Below, piece after piece: positions 36,201 through 47,146 of a stretch of DNA of 64,000 nucleotides; within the stretch, counting starts at the first letter, position 1, and every line of letters begins with the position of its first letter. A program made the translations under genes and the position numbers. The notes under the pieces were generated by a model. It ran no database searches, was not told where the DNA came from, and saw only the letters and a program-made list of their open reading frames with translations. This DNA is from Phylloscopus collybita (Eukaryota; Chordata; Aves; Passeriformes; Phylloscopidae), in NCBI GenBank assembly GCA_027886175.1, contig JAJNNQ010000003.1:27383501-27447500 (forward strand). Direction: 5' to 3'.

Positions 36201-38962
36201 TTCTGGTGCTGTAGTTGTGCTCCATCCTTCCTTTGCTTGATCATCTGAGAGCCCCAGTCTGACCTGTGCAGGGCATTGCTGTCGCTGGGCAGGAGCAGGA
36301 AACATTTACCAGGGTCTTCTGTGCTCCCCATGCAGGATTTGTACCTATTTCCTACCCCCCATTCCAGAGCAGTGTCTGTGTTGGTGCTTCCAAAAGCCAG
36401 CCAAGGGACAGGAGGTGGCTCTGCAGGGTGCTGAGGTTTTTTAACCACGTGCAATAAGCAAATAGCAAAATGTGTGCAGCCCCCAAAGCAGTTCTGTTCC
36501 TGTACAAGAGCTAACTAAATCTCGCTGTATTTTGAGGTTTGCTCAGATGGGAGATGAATTATTGGTCTTGAAGCAAAGTAAAAATGCACTTCTTTTGAGA
36601 GGCTGAAACGATTTCAGCTTCACCAGAAAACATGCTGATTTTTCAAACTCAAAATACAGAATGCTCAGCCCTATCCCATTCCATTTCTTTGACCTTTCTT
36701 AAATTGATTTGATGGCAATTTTACATGTAAGCAATAGGTAACCAGCTCAGACTACAATGTGAAAATTATTAGTCTTTTACTCTAGAGCTGGGGTATTGGT
36801 ATTAACTTAGGACTTGGAAATGAATAAAACTGTAGCTTCCAGCTCTGAATTGCTGAATCTTTAATGCAATCATGGCTGACTCAGCAATGCTTGAAGCCTT
36901 CAGCTTCAGCCCTTGTGATATGTGAGGATGGCAGTAAGTCATGGCTCGTTTGTCATGCAACGTTGGGAGATTTCCTGGGGACAGAGCAGTAAATTTCAGA
37001 GGAAGGCAAAGGAAATTTTTGTCTATTACTGATTTCCAGCCCACTGGTGAAGCCTATAAATTTAGAAAAGTGTGGTTCAAAGAAGACTGAGAAGTTAAAC
37101 TCTAAATTAAAAAAAATAAATAAATAAAGTGGATTGGATTAATATTTGAGAACCTTCTCTACTGAAAAACTCTTAGAAAAAGAAGCTTTTTTTCCTCCTA
37201 AATTTTACTGCATGTGGACTCTGAAGGAATCAAATGAAGTTGTTGTGTGCAGGTGCAGTACCCTTGGTGAAATCCAGGGGATTATTTATCATGTTGCTAA
37301 TGAAGAGTCAGTTCTATTGCTAATCTGCTGGAGATGCTGTAGGAATCCACGTGGACAATGAGTTTATTTGTAACCAAGGTTGTAGCTGCCATGGAAATTG
37401 GGCGTGGTTTGTTCACTGTGGAAGTTTCATTAACTACAGCAGCATAAGCAGTGGCTGGGTTTTGGGGAAGCAGGAGTCTGGAGAGGGTGAAAAGGGGAGA
37501 GAGCACAATGTGTTTTACTCAGCCAGCCAGATAAATCCTGCACATTCAGGGCTCTCCCTGAGGAAGGAAGAAAATCCTGTCATTAATGACAGGTCTCATG
37601 AGGATTTGGTGTTTGTTAGCTGATAAAAAAGAAGGAATATTTCGATGATGGGAGGAGAGCCCTGGAATTTTAGGCAGCGAAGGATGTAGCTGTTTATCCT
37701 CTCCGACACATGATGCCTGTCTGAGCTACTCCAGTGAGTGCATCTTGCCTCAGGGGCTTGCTTAACATTCCCCCACACAGGGATCTGTCTTCTGTCTCAG
37801 ATCAGTTTTCCCTTTGCCAGTTCCAGCTCTGTCTTTGGTTTTGGTACTTCCAAAAGATTGCACTTGAGGTCTGGGGAAATTTGTTCCAGCAGCTGTAGTC
37901 TTGCTTGAGAGGTGCCTTCAAAGGTTGCTGAGTATAAAGCTATGGCAAGTCAGCCCCTAATGATAATTAAAACTCTAAAATTGGCTTGTACAGTCATTGT
38001 CCAGTAGAAAAAGGAAGACAAATTACAGAAATTTCCTGAATGACCTGGTGCAGAATGCAGAGAAAGTGCAGGATTACAGGGACAAGATGACACACATCTG
38101 ATGTGTGATGCAAAACCCTCTTCCCTGAAGAAAGCTTTATTACTGAGTCTGTGATATGAAGTCTGAATTTTTCATTTATATAAAAACATTTCTGAAAAAG
38201 TATGACGTTGACATATAAGGAAAACCCATTGTGCCAAAGTGTTCATTCAGGGTTCAGTATAAACCATGGAGGCTTTTGGGGATAATGAAATCATACCTGC
38301 TGCATGGAGCTGATTTATTGAAAACAATCCCTGGGGATTAAATAATTGGCATTTATTTACATCCTAGTTGAGATGTAAATCTGGTAATCTTTGCAGTCTA
38401 CCACAAAGCCAGGCCACCTTGAAATATGCTGCTGAGCATTCTCCTGTTATTGAGAACATTTCTATTGTGCATATTGCCCTCAGGTAGATAAGCAAAATAA
38501 CCATTAATCCAATGATTCTCTCTGTTTTAAGGGACCACTTAACAAGATAAAGTAGAAATACAAGAGCATTTTCTAGCTGCCAAAATCCCAGGCTGAGGAG
38601 AGCCTGATTAATGCTCAACTGTGTTTACTTAAGTGGAGAGACTGTCTCAGATGAGTGACTACTCTGCTGTTTCCCAGGTGGGATAGTCCCTGGAATATTG
38701 CTTGCTTGATCATAGGCTTTCCTAAAAACAGCAGATGGCTTTATTGTTGTTTGCTCAGTCTTTGCCTGCTATGGCTGTGGCCCATCCTGTCTGGGCATTT
38801 GGGGATTTGTCCCAGCACTTCCAGTTGGCAACAGCCTGCACTGGTGATAGAAACTCAGTTGTACTCCAGCAGGAAACAGGAGCCTGTTTCCATGATGCAG
38901 GAAGTTGCTCTGCACTGTTTTCCCTGAAGACAGAGATGGTTCTCATTTGAGGAAGATCTATG
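30265..38962. other. Long AT-rich non-coding stretch
   Basis: No repeat family or exon is recognised in 8.7 kb. The pieces at 32880-33250 and 34240-34500 are repeat-free with many ATTA/TAAT cores and look like candidate conserved non-coding sequence, unproven. Small simple repeats lie near 36002-36012 (GT) and 37109-37127 (A-rich with AAAT repeats). Open frames are all below 125 codons and not protein-like. Confidence 0.45.
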
Positions 38963-39036
38963 GGTCCTAGAGCCGTTCAGGTTGGAAAAGACCTTTAAGA
39001 TCATCAAGTCTAACTGTTAATCTAGCACTGCAGATG
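38963..39036 (-). mobile_element. CR1 LINE 3' end, minus strand, old copy
   Basis: The plus strand reads as the reverse complement of a CR1 3' end: CGTTCAGGTTGGAAAAGACC, then AAGATCATCAAGTCTAAC, then TTAATCTAGCACTGC. This matches the general pattern of the older avian CR1 subfamilies. Similarity fades after about 39036. It is a short, diverged 3' remnant. Confidence 0.78.
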
Positions 39037-41046
39037 AGAACCTGGAGCATCTTTTATCCACTACTCTGTGCATCTGGTAGCTTAGTTCTGATGGCAATGC
39101 TTTCATAGACTCACAGAGGGAGCAGAACAAGTGTGAATCTTCAGCTCCTACCAGTAGACAAGAAGTTCATTCAGAGCTGAAGCAAGTGAATATGTAATTT
39201 TTGATTATGCTGAAGTGTTACTCTGTTTTCTTGTGGACAACAAAACAAATGGCTTGTTCACCCAGCTGAACGCTTTTTTTCCATCTCTGTACAGTAGATG
39301 TAGAAAATAAATTAGATTTCTAGCCTTGGTGCTGTATTTGATGAGCTCAAGTTGCTCATCTTCCCTGTTTTTGACATGAGATCATATTGCCATAAAACAC
39401 TGGCTGGGTGAAGTGTTCCCACCAGCCATGTCCTGGAACATACATGTGCAGGGAAGGGTTTTATTGTGCTGAACACACCTCAAAGAAGATCTTTTCCAGA
39501 CAGAAATTATATGCTGCTGCCAAAAGAGTAAAAGCCTATAGAAAAGCACGATAATACAATTTTTTAGGCCATTTATGTATTGCCCAGTGCACTGAGTTTT
39601 GTGTGCCTGAAGAATACTGAGATAAACTGACTTTGACTGCAGCATCTTTTTATAACAATAATAGCAATATAGCATCATCAGAGAAATTAAATGCCAGTAT
39701 ATTTTGGAAGGGTAGAAATATGTTTGAAGTCTAGTTTCCAGTGTTAACTTTGGTTCCTTGCTGTTTAGGCTGCAATCCCTTAAGTTCACTTAAAAGGAGA
39801 AAGCATCTGGCTTTTACAGTGATTGAGACTGTAACATTCATTTTCTGTATGTTCTCCATCCCCAAATACTTCTCCAGAGTATAGATCTGTGAATTGCTTT
39901 ATTTTATTGTACTCTGGTCCTTTGGCTTGTGCTCATTGTTGCTGTCTCAGTTCTGTTTCTCTTGGTGTGGAGAGGAACAAAGCCTATTGTGCCCAGCACA
40001 GCAGGTGAGAAGGTTAGGGAGTCTTCGGGGCTATGAAGAGACAGTGTTTTATGCTTGAGTTTCAAACTAAAGTTTGTCCAAAAGGCTTGTGATTATTAAA
40101 GGTGAGGTGTTTGTAACTGGCTTCAGTTCATCTGCGATTAAAAAAAAAAACAGAGAAATCTGGAGATTTAAAAAAAACAAACTAGGGTGTGTTTTGTAGA
40201 ACCCAATGCTTTTAGCTTTTTTACTTAAAACTTTCATATGTGTGGCTTTTGTACCTCATTTTAAAGCCAGCACATCTTGGGAATTGATTTTTGAATGATG
40301 GACAGATCATTAGAGTGCTATGGGATGATTGCCACCAATGCTGTGCTCCCAGGTTGTGTTGCTTTCAATTCAGGCAGTCATAGGAAAATAAAAGCTGCTG
40401 CCCTTGTGATGCAAAAGATCACAAGGAGCTGCTGATTTGGATGGAGAGCCTGTCTCAACAGAAGGAAATAATACTGGCTGTGAGAAGCCTTTGTTGGGAG
40501 ACATCAGCAGCTGTTAGCAGAGGTGGGATCCTAGGTGTCAGCTGGCTGGGGATGCTGCTGGGCCCCTGGTTTGTCAGCCTCTGGTGACAGGTTCTGTGAG
40601 CTGCTTGCTGAAAGCACTCGTTGAACTAATGGGAGTTGGTGTGCAAGGAATGTGCAAAGGAAAAATGGGAAACACCCGATTTCAGAGCAGAGGAGGCACA
40701 TTCAGACTTCAGTATGAGGTGCAGCTTGAAATTACAGTTAGTCTGTAAAGCAAACCAAAGTCCTTTCAGGTTATGATGAATTATTTCCAAACCCTGAATT
40801 TTATATACCACTATTAAACTATTGTTAGGAAGCAATACATGTGAACCCTGAATGTGGGGTAATAAATCTTTCATGTTACCTTTTTGAAATGCTCCACTGA
40901 TTTATGTAGCTGGAGAGCAAGACCTCCATTCAGTATCCACCCAGCGTGCTGGAACAGGGCTGTGTAATTCAAATATTCCGGGCATGGAGTGGCCTCTCAG
41001 AGCTGTGACAGGTAGTGGTGAGCAAAGCTGTTGGGAAGAATTAACA
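39037..41046. other. Non-coding sequence, nothing recognised
   Basis: The part after 39037 may contain a more eroded continuation of the CR1 copy. A 135-codon minus-strand frame at 39382-39789 is not protein-like. An A-rich stretch lies at 40140-40180. Confidence 0.45.
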
Positions 41047-41252
41047 GTAATGGTTATCAATTCTACAAGAAGCTACACAAAAACCATGAAGTGGTCTTTT
41101 GAAAGTCTGAAATGCAATGCTAGGAATAAGGTGGGAGGCTTCAATTCAGCAGCGGAGCTGCATAAATTGGTGCTCAGTGATCCTTGTGGACTCCTGTAAC
41201 TTGGTAGGCAGATAAACCCTGGCTTGGGGTTTGCCAGATCAGAATAAGATAG
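41047..41252 (+). repeat. Source arm of an inverted duplication (partner 45702-45912)
   Basis: This stretch matches the reverse complement of 45717-45912 at roughly 90% identity by hand alignment, with shared words such as AGAAGCTACACAAAAACCAT, GCATAAATTGGTGCTCAGTG and CAGATCAGAATAAGATAG. The homology is interrupted at 41252 by the LTR insertion and resumes at 41717-41731. The unit could be two copies of an unrecognised dispersed repeat rather than a local duplication. Its junction with the direct duplicate favours the latter. Confidence 0.8.
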
Positions 41253-41716
41253 TGTGCTAGTTTGGCCAGGAAATGATTGTTCAGGAAGTTATAACTTGAT
41301 AAAACCAATTAGAAAGGGGGCTGGTTTTGTGACAATTAAAACCCTCAAGAGAACAGTTAAAGTTGTCAGTGGGATCCATGGGACACTAAGAGAGACTCCT
41401 CTCCCAAAGTGATGAAAGATTATGTTAAATGGAGAAACTGACTGAAAGAAAATCACAAGTTGTATCTTTATGTTAGTTGTACAAAGTGAATGTTAGTGGA
41501 GGGAGGGGAGGAGTGTTTTGAAGTTTCATTTTCATTTTTTTTCTCCTTTTAGTGTGTGTGAATAAACTATAACTTTTGAGTTGTAGGCCTGTTTTTGCTT
41601 TTTATTTCCTCCTAGTCATATCCCACAACAAAGTAAGTATTAAAACCATCACATTAATAATTAGTGCATTGGCCAAGAAACGAAAATGCAAAATGGGCAA
41701 ACGTGAAACCTTTACA
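41253..41716 (+). mobile_element. Solo LTR-type insertion (ERVL-like), 464 bp, with an empty site elsewhere in the window
   Basis: The element begins TGTGCTAG and ends CTTTACA, flanked by the 5-bp direct repeat GATAG at 41248-41252 and 41717-41721. AATAAA at 41561-41566 gives the plus orientation. The inverted duplicate at 45702-45912 reads straight through the site with one GATAG and no insert. It continues into the same AAATAATAAC that follows the right-hand GATAG here, which confirms both ends. An alternative right end at 41627 (ATATCCCACA, a better inverted match to the TGTG start) has no matching target repeat. The extra 89 bp could therefore be a second piece of the element. Confidence 0.75.
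41561..41566 (+). terminator. Polyadenylation signal of the 41.2-kb LTR
   Basis: AATAAA lies about 150 bp before the right end of the element and is followed by a T-rich stretch, as expected for the R/U5 boundary. Confidence 0.55.
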
Positions 41717-41731
41717 GATAGAAATAATAAC
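41717..41731 (+). repeat. Right remnant of the inverted-duplication source arm
   Basis: The 15 bases GATAGAAATAATAAC match the inverted copy exactly (reverse complement at 45702-45716). They contain the right target duplication of the LTR. Homology stops at 41731, the same point at which the mosaic at 45.7 kb switches to the other source. Confidence 0.75.
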
Positions 41732-42824
41732 TTAAGCCTGTCTTTGTCCTAGAGACCATGATGAAGAGATGGCTTTGTCCCTGACAGTGCCTGGATCCCA
41801 GGCACCAGGGAGTGGCTGTGCTACCCTCAGGGGAGGCAGGAGGTGTGTGGAGGTTTGGGCAGAGTGTCTGTGCCTGGCTGTGCCCCAGAGCTGGGGGCAG
41901 CTCTCAGAACCTCACACCCTGTTCCTTTGGCATGAGTGCGGGGCACACTGCTCAGTTCTCGAGTGCATTTCCTGGTGCTGTGAGGAGCAGCAAAGCTGTC
42001 GTGATTAATCTTTAAAAAAGAAGTCTAAGAAGAAAATCCTAGGATTCGTGGAGCGTGAGTATTTACATAAGTAGCACGAGTGTATTTAAAGAAATGAGCC
42101 TTAAAAATCAGTTTCAAACACTGGAGTGGACTAAGAGAAAACAGTGCTTTGCAGTCCCAGCAGTAGAGAATAAAGCTGTTTATGGTGTGTGGGGTGAGCT
42201 GATGATAAAGGACTCTGCTCAGAGGTTACACTGATAAATTATTTTTCCGTGTGGGAACAAGCAAACCTTCCCTTAACAGAAGCACCCTGTGGTGAGCCAC
42301 AGAGATTTAAAAGAGCGCTGTTTGGCTTGTGGTGCTAATTATCCCCTGCTCCGGAGCAGTGTTGGGCCATGGCCCTGTCACAGCAGAGACCGCTGGCATT
42401 GGTAACTGCACCGAGTGCTCCTGCAGGGCTGGCATTGCAGGGCTCCACCACACAGCCCTGCTCAGGCCTGGGTAGAACCTGCTACTCCTTGCTGATAATC
42501 ACATGCACCCTCCTTTACAGCTGGAATTTGCCTGGCTAACCTGTGACGAGCCTGCCCTGGAAGTGCTCCTTAAGGGAAATGTTGGGAATGTGATGTGAGA
42601 CTGCTCTGGCAACACTGTAGGGTGATTCTCATTCCTACAGCTGTTTGCAGCTCATACATTCCTAAAACGTGGTAATAGAACAATTTCAAGCTGTGCTTTC
42701 AGGTTTGAATAAGTTAAGAAAAAGATATTGTTGTTTTTAGTATTGTATTTAGCCTTGAAATCCAGATTTCAGAGGTTGCTTTATATTTTTTTTTGTGGTC
42801 TGTCATTATTCAGCATCTCAGATG
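41732..42824. other. Non-coding sequence, nothing recognised
   Basis: GC content is higher around 41770-42000 and 42340-42500. Two short overlapping plus-strand frames (79 and 67 codons) lie there without recognisable domains. Confidence 0.45.
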
Positions 42825-43090
42825 ATGTGATTTTTATGAGGATTCCTTTAGAGCCCTCTTTTGGAGGCAGAAGACCTGTGGGTATTTATTTCTGAGTGTT
42901 AGAAGGGGAGGAGGAAAGCATTTAAGCACTCTTGTGACTTCTAGAGGGTCCCATTCATTTTAAACTCAGTTCAGTGCAAACTGTAGTACTGTCATGTAAC
43001 TTTTGACAGCATTAAAATATTTCTGACTGTCTCACTGAGCATTTAAAGACTGCTGCAGATGTGCCCAGATTCTGTGGATGGACATAATGT
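42825..43090 (+). repeat. Direct duplication, left copy (partner 45431-45703)
   Basis: The segment from ATGTGATTTTTATGAGG to ACATAATGT matches 45431-45703 in the same orientation. By hand I count about nine substitutions and two 1-bp indels over the first 253 bp (about 96% identity). A short length difference follows just before the final ACATAATGT. The unit belongs to no repeat family I know and contains no exon. Confidence 0.9.
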
Positions 43091-45430
43091 CCAAGGATAC
43101 TTTCCTGCACAGTGGTCATGGTACTTCATTCAAGGTGTAGATTTATATTTTTAGAGCAGATGTGGGACCCATGAAGGAAAGCTGAGTGTCTTGCATCTTG
43201 ACTGTCCTAAATGCAGGTTGGGTGAAATGTGCTTCCAGTTCTGTAAATCTAGTATTTTGTTACTTTATTTTACTTTATTGTGAGCTCCTTCAGTATATCT
43301 CAGGAAAGGTCAAAACACTGTATTTTGACTTCTCTGATAATCTGCTGTCCCACTTATAGTCTAACTACAATGAAACTACAAGAGAGAATTCACTTTGCAA
43401 CATCTAAGAAGCACCATGGGCTTGAAAGATCTTTTTTTTTTTTTTTTTCCTAGTGAATGAATGGCTTTTGAGAAATGTTTTTGTCCAGCCAGAGTCCCAG
43501 CAGCTCCCTTGGAAATCAGAAATTTAGAAAGCTGATGTATTTTGTGTTTCAGTTACCTTGCCTTGCTTATGATAATTAATGCTTGGAAGCACATGGCTTT
43601 GATATTGCTGTGCAGGATCATATCTCATGTTAGAATCACTGGCACCAGGCTGCCCTTGAAGCAGGGGAGAACTTGATTCTAGTGTCTGGCCTACCTCAGC
43701 TGTCTTTATTTTTCTTGTCAATGACCTCTGTTACATCTAAAGATAAATCCTATTGCTGAAATATCCCCAAAGATCAGACACCTCTCTGCAGCTCACTGGA
43801 CAGTTCAGCTGCAGAGGAAAGCAGAGCCTTGCAGGTGTTCCATGGCAGCTGTGGGACAGTCACCTCTTCTTTGCACTGATGGATGCTGGAACTTTATGTG
43901 AGTGGAAAATGGCATCAGAACACCTTTTCAGGGCTAATTTGGGTTTGTACAGTGTGAAAGAGCTGAGAGCTGTAACCACAGTTCAGGTCCTTGTCTGTCT
44001 CTTTCTTGCATAGTTTTTATTTAGTTAAGACATGTCTTAAACAATTTGAGATAAACTTCAAGACAGATCTGTTTTTTTGGCTCTCGATTGCAAATTAAAT
44101 TTTCTGTTTTCCCAGCCTCTTCCAAAGTAACTTTTCAGCCTTTTACATTGATTATTCCCCCAGGAAATGTCAGACGACTTAGCTCCCTGATTTTAGTCTT
44201 GTCTGTACTTTCTCACAATGGGTCCAGCTGATGCCAGTTTGTTTTTTGTCTGAATGGTTCCCTGGTTCAGTCCCCACAGCTGCCAGTCTTGCTGTTGAGC
44301 CTGTGATAGGTAAAGCTGATGAAGTATTTCATCTCTCTGACATATCCAGGCCAAGTTGTCCTGTAGAACAGACTGTTTTCAGCTTTTTCCTCTGTGAGAG
44401 CAAAGGAGGTGTCTGAAATGATCTTAAAGGGACATTCTGTTTTTATCCTGGGATAGCCTGGGAAAGGGAGGTTAAGAATGCTGTGGTGTCGAGTAGGATC
44501 CTTGGCGTTGGCACAGGTGGGTGTCAAAAATGTTGAGAAGTATGAAGAGCTGAATCAATTTTAGAAGTTGCCTGAAGAAATTAGTTGCTGATAATTTAAA
44601 GAAGTGACACCTGGTTATGGGATTTTAAAGTAAACAAACTCCTAATCAAGGGTTACCTCCTTTTCCTTATTCTCAGAATTGGTGCTGATGCCGTTTAATA
44701 TCCTCAACAGAATCAGCTGAGAAAGGAGGAAGAGCCTTAGTCAGAAACTCCAAGAGCAGAGCCTTAGCAATGGGTGAGAAGGTGATGAATTGCTGTCTTT
44801 TCAGGTGATTACTTACGCTTTTTATTCCTAATCTTTGCAAATGTTTCATGGAAGGGCAGTAGTGAACAGATCTGCTTTTTGTGCCAGACCATCCAGAAAT
44901 AAAGTCCTGTCCTCTTGCTCAGGAAAGAACCCCCAGTACTTTGTTCTGCTAATTCCCCACATTTATCTATCATGTTGCCTGTTTTTAAGGAGAAGCCTCT
45001 CACCTGCTGCTTGGTCAGCCTCTCTAACAGGAGATGTGTAATGTCTTCCTTGGCTATCTTCAGTCTTTGCTGCAATGCAAAATTACCTGTTGCAAATTCA
45101 ACCATGTGTATCATCAGTGAAATGTGTACTTAGTAAATATAACCTGCTCCAGACTGTTGTACCTAAAATACTCTTTCCAGGTTTTTTTTTTTCCTTATGT
45201 ACCATCCCGTTTTTATAGATTGGTTGCTGTCATTTTCATAGACCTCTTTCTCTGCCTTGTCACTTTTGCTTTTCCCCCAAGATGAAACAATCTTGATCCA
45301 ACTTGGACTTAAACATTTTTTTTTTCCTCTTTTTCTGCCCATGAAAAATTCAATACCAGCTTTTTGTAACTCCTGCTGCCATTGTTACTTCAGCCTTTTG
45401 CACAGCTTGGTTTTGTTAAGGTTCTATCTT
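43091..45430. other. Non-coding sequence between the duplicated copies
   Basis: Contains a 17-base T run at 43432-43448 and otherwise nothing recognised. The longest frames (101 codons minus strand 44809-45114; 86 codons on either strand) are unremarkable. Confidence 0.45.
43432..43448. repeat. Poly-T run, 17 bases
   Basis: Seventeen consecutive T bases after AAAGATC. No retroposon is recognised beside it. Confidence 0.9.
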
Positions 45431-45703
45431 ATGTGATTTTTATGAGGGTTCATTTAGAGCCCTCTTTTGGAGGCAGAAGACCTGTGGGTATTTATTTCTG
45501 CAGTGTTAGAAGGGGAGGAGGAAAGCATTTAAACACTCTTTTGACTTGTAGAGGGTCCCATTCATTTTAAGCTCAGTTCAGTGCAAACTGTAGTACTGTC
45601 ATGTAACTTTTGACAGCGTTAAAATATTTCTGACTGTCTCACTGAGCATTAAAGGGCTGCTGCAGATGTGCCCGGATTCTGTGGAAGAAGGAGAACATAA
45701 TGT
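45431..45703 (+). repeat. Direct duplication, right copy, first half of a mosaic segment
   Basis: Same-orientation copy of 42825-43090, about 96% identical. It runs up to ACATAATGT at 45695-45703, where the sequence switches within one or two bases to an inverted copy of 41731-41047. The shared GT at 45702-45703 can be assigned to either piece, so microhomology at the join is at most a couple of bases. Confidence 0.9.
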
Positions 45704-45912
45704 TATTATTTCTATCTTATTCTGATCTGACAAACCCTAAGCCCAGGTTTGTTGCCTACAAAGTTACAGGAGTCCTCAAAGATCACTGAGCACCAATTTA
45801 TGCAGCTCCACTGCTGAATTTAAGCCTTCCACCTTATTCCTAGCAATGCCTTTCAGACTTTTAAGACTCACTTCATGGTTTTTGTGTAGCTTCTTGTATT
45901 GATAGTCATAGT
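45702..45912 (-). repeat. Inverted copy of 41047-41252 plus 41717-41731, lacking the LTR
   Basis: The reverse complement follows the source arm through AAGATAGAAATAATAAC with no insertion at GATAG (CTATC at 45712-45716). It is therefore the pre-insertion (empty) state. Identity to the source is roughly 90%, lower than the 96% of the direct half next to it. The right edge fades around 45905-45912. Confidence 0.8.
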
Positions 45913-47091
45913 AACATCCCCTTTGTTAAGGTTTTGTTATGAGTTACTCTGTTGAAGACAAGCCATGGCAGTGTGGCCGTGGTGGTTCTGCTCTGGTGCC
46001 AGTTCATTCCCTTGACAGAAAGTGCTTTGGGTTCTGTACTCTCATAGTGGGTCAAGTGTGTCCCAGTGCTCCCGCTAACAAGGAGACATTGGCATCTGAT
46101 TGTCTGTATTTTGTCACTCTGGTTGTAAACCACACCAAAGACATTGAGAAGACATTGCAGAAATGTGTTACCTTTGGATGATTTAGGGAAAGGTTGGTGA
46201 TAATCTCTGTCTTTTAGCAATGGTGTATCTGCCTCTTCTTAGTAAGAGGAAATGAAAACGTGCAGTCTCTCTGTGCACCCGAAAAGATTTGATATCTCTA
46301 ATTGGCCTTGAGACCTTCCCTAAATCTTCAGCTCTGTTACTCCCCCAGGGGGTCTTTCCCCAGTGCACACAGCTGCATGCAGAGAGGATGGATTGATGTG
46401 TTAGTTTGGGTACTCCCTACACCGGTCTGGTGCTTGCAGTGAGTGCCTCCTTCCCCCTCAGAGAGATCCTGGGACAGATCCCAAACGCTGCTTTCACCTC
46501 TGCTCTAGTACAGACACATCACAGCAGTCGTGCCAGATGTGACAGCAAACAGTTCCTGGTAAAACAGCTTAAATGCTTGATAGATTTAACAAGAGTAATA
46601 TACACACACATATACATATATATATAATTCCAGGCAAAATAGAATATCCACTAATGAAAACATCTGCTTCGTTTTATTACCTGCAGTCTCTCTTTGTAAA
46701 AGGGACAAAAATGCTACATCAAACTGCCTATAACTGTGTTTCATTATCAGACTTATTTCTGGTTTTTCTTCTCTCACAGCTTTTAAAATTATTGCTGGCT
46801 TTGACTAACCATCAATAGCTCATTTAACTGAGATTACCTAATTCCCAAGAAAATTAGATTTTACAGAAGAATATGAGCTGATAAAAATGAGCATTTGACG
46901 TGTGTGTGGTCAGGTGGTCTCTGGCAGTATGTGGTGAGCAGCTGAGAAGCTTCTCCCTGCGTGTGCCAGGAGAAACGTGGGGGCTCTGCAGGAGCCTCTG
47001 CAGACAGGTGGGACAGGCAGTTCTGCAGCAGAGAGAGCAGGAGGGCGAGGAGAGGAGCAGATTTCAGTTCTTAGCTTTTGGGTGGTAGGGA
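45913..47091. other. Non-coding sequence with a short dinucleotide repeat
   Basis: A short alternating CA/TA stretch lies at 46599-46626. A 104-codon minus-strand frame at 45906-46220 overlaps an 80-codon plus-strand frame; neither is protein-like. No other feature is seen. Confidence 0.45.
46599..46626. repeat. CA/TA dinucleotide microsatellite
   Basis: About 28 bases of alternating purine-pyrimidine, CACACA followed by TATATATA, immediately after AGAGTAA. A likely length-variable site. Confidence 0.85.
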
Positions 47092-47146
47092 TGTTTGTTT
47101 GTTTGTTTGTTTTGGAGTTTTGTGGTTGTTTTGTTTGTTTGTTTTT
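47092..47146. repeat. (TTTG)n-type tract
   Basis: TTTG units in tandem (47092-47112), an impure T/G stretch, then TTTG units again (47130-47146). As in the larger T/G tracts, the T/G strand is the plus strand. Confidence 0.85.
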
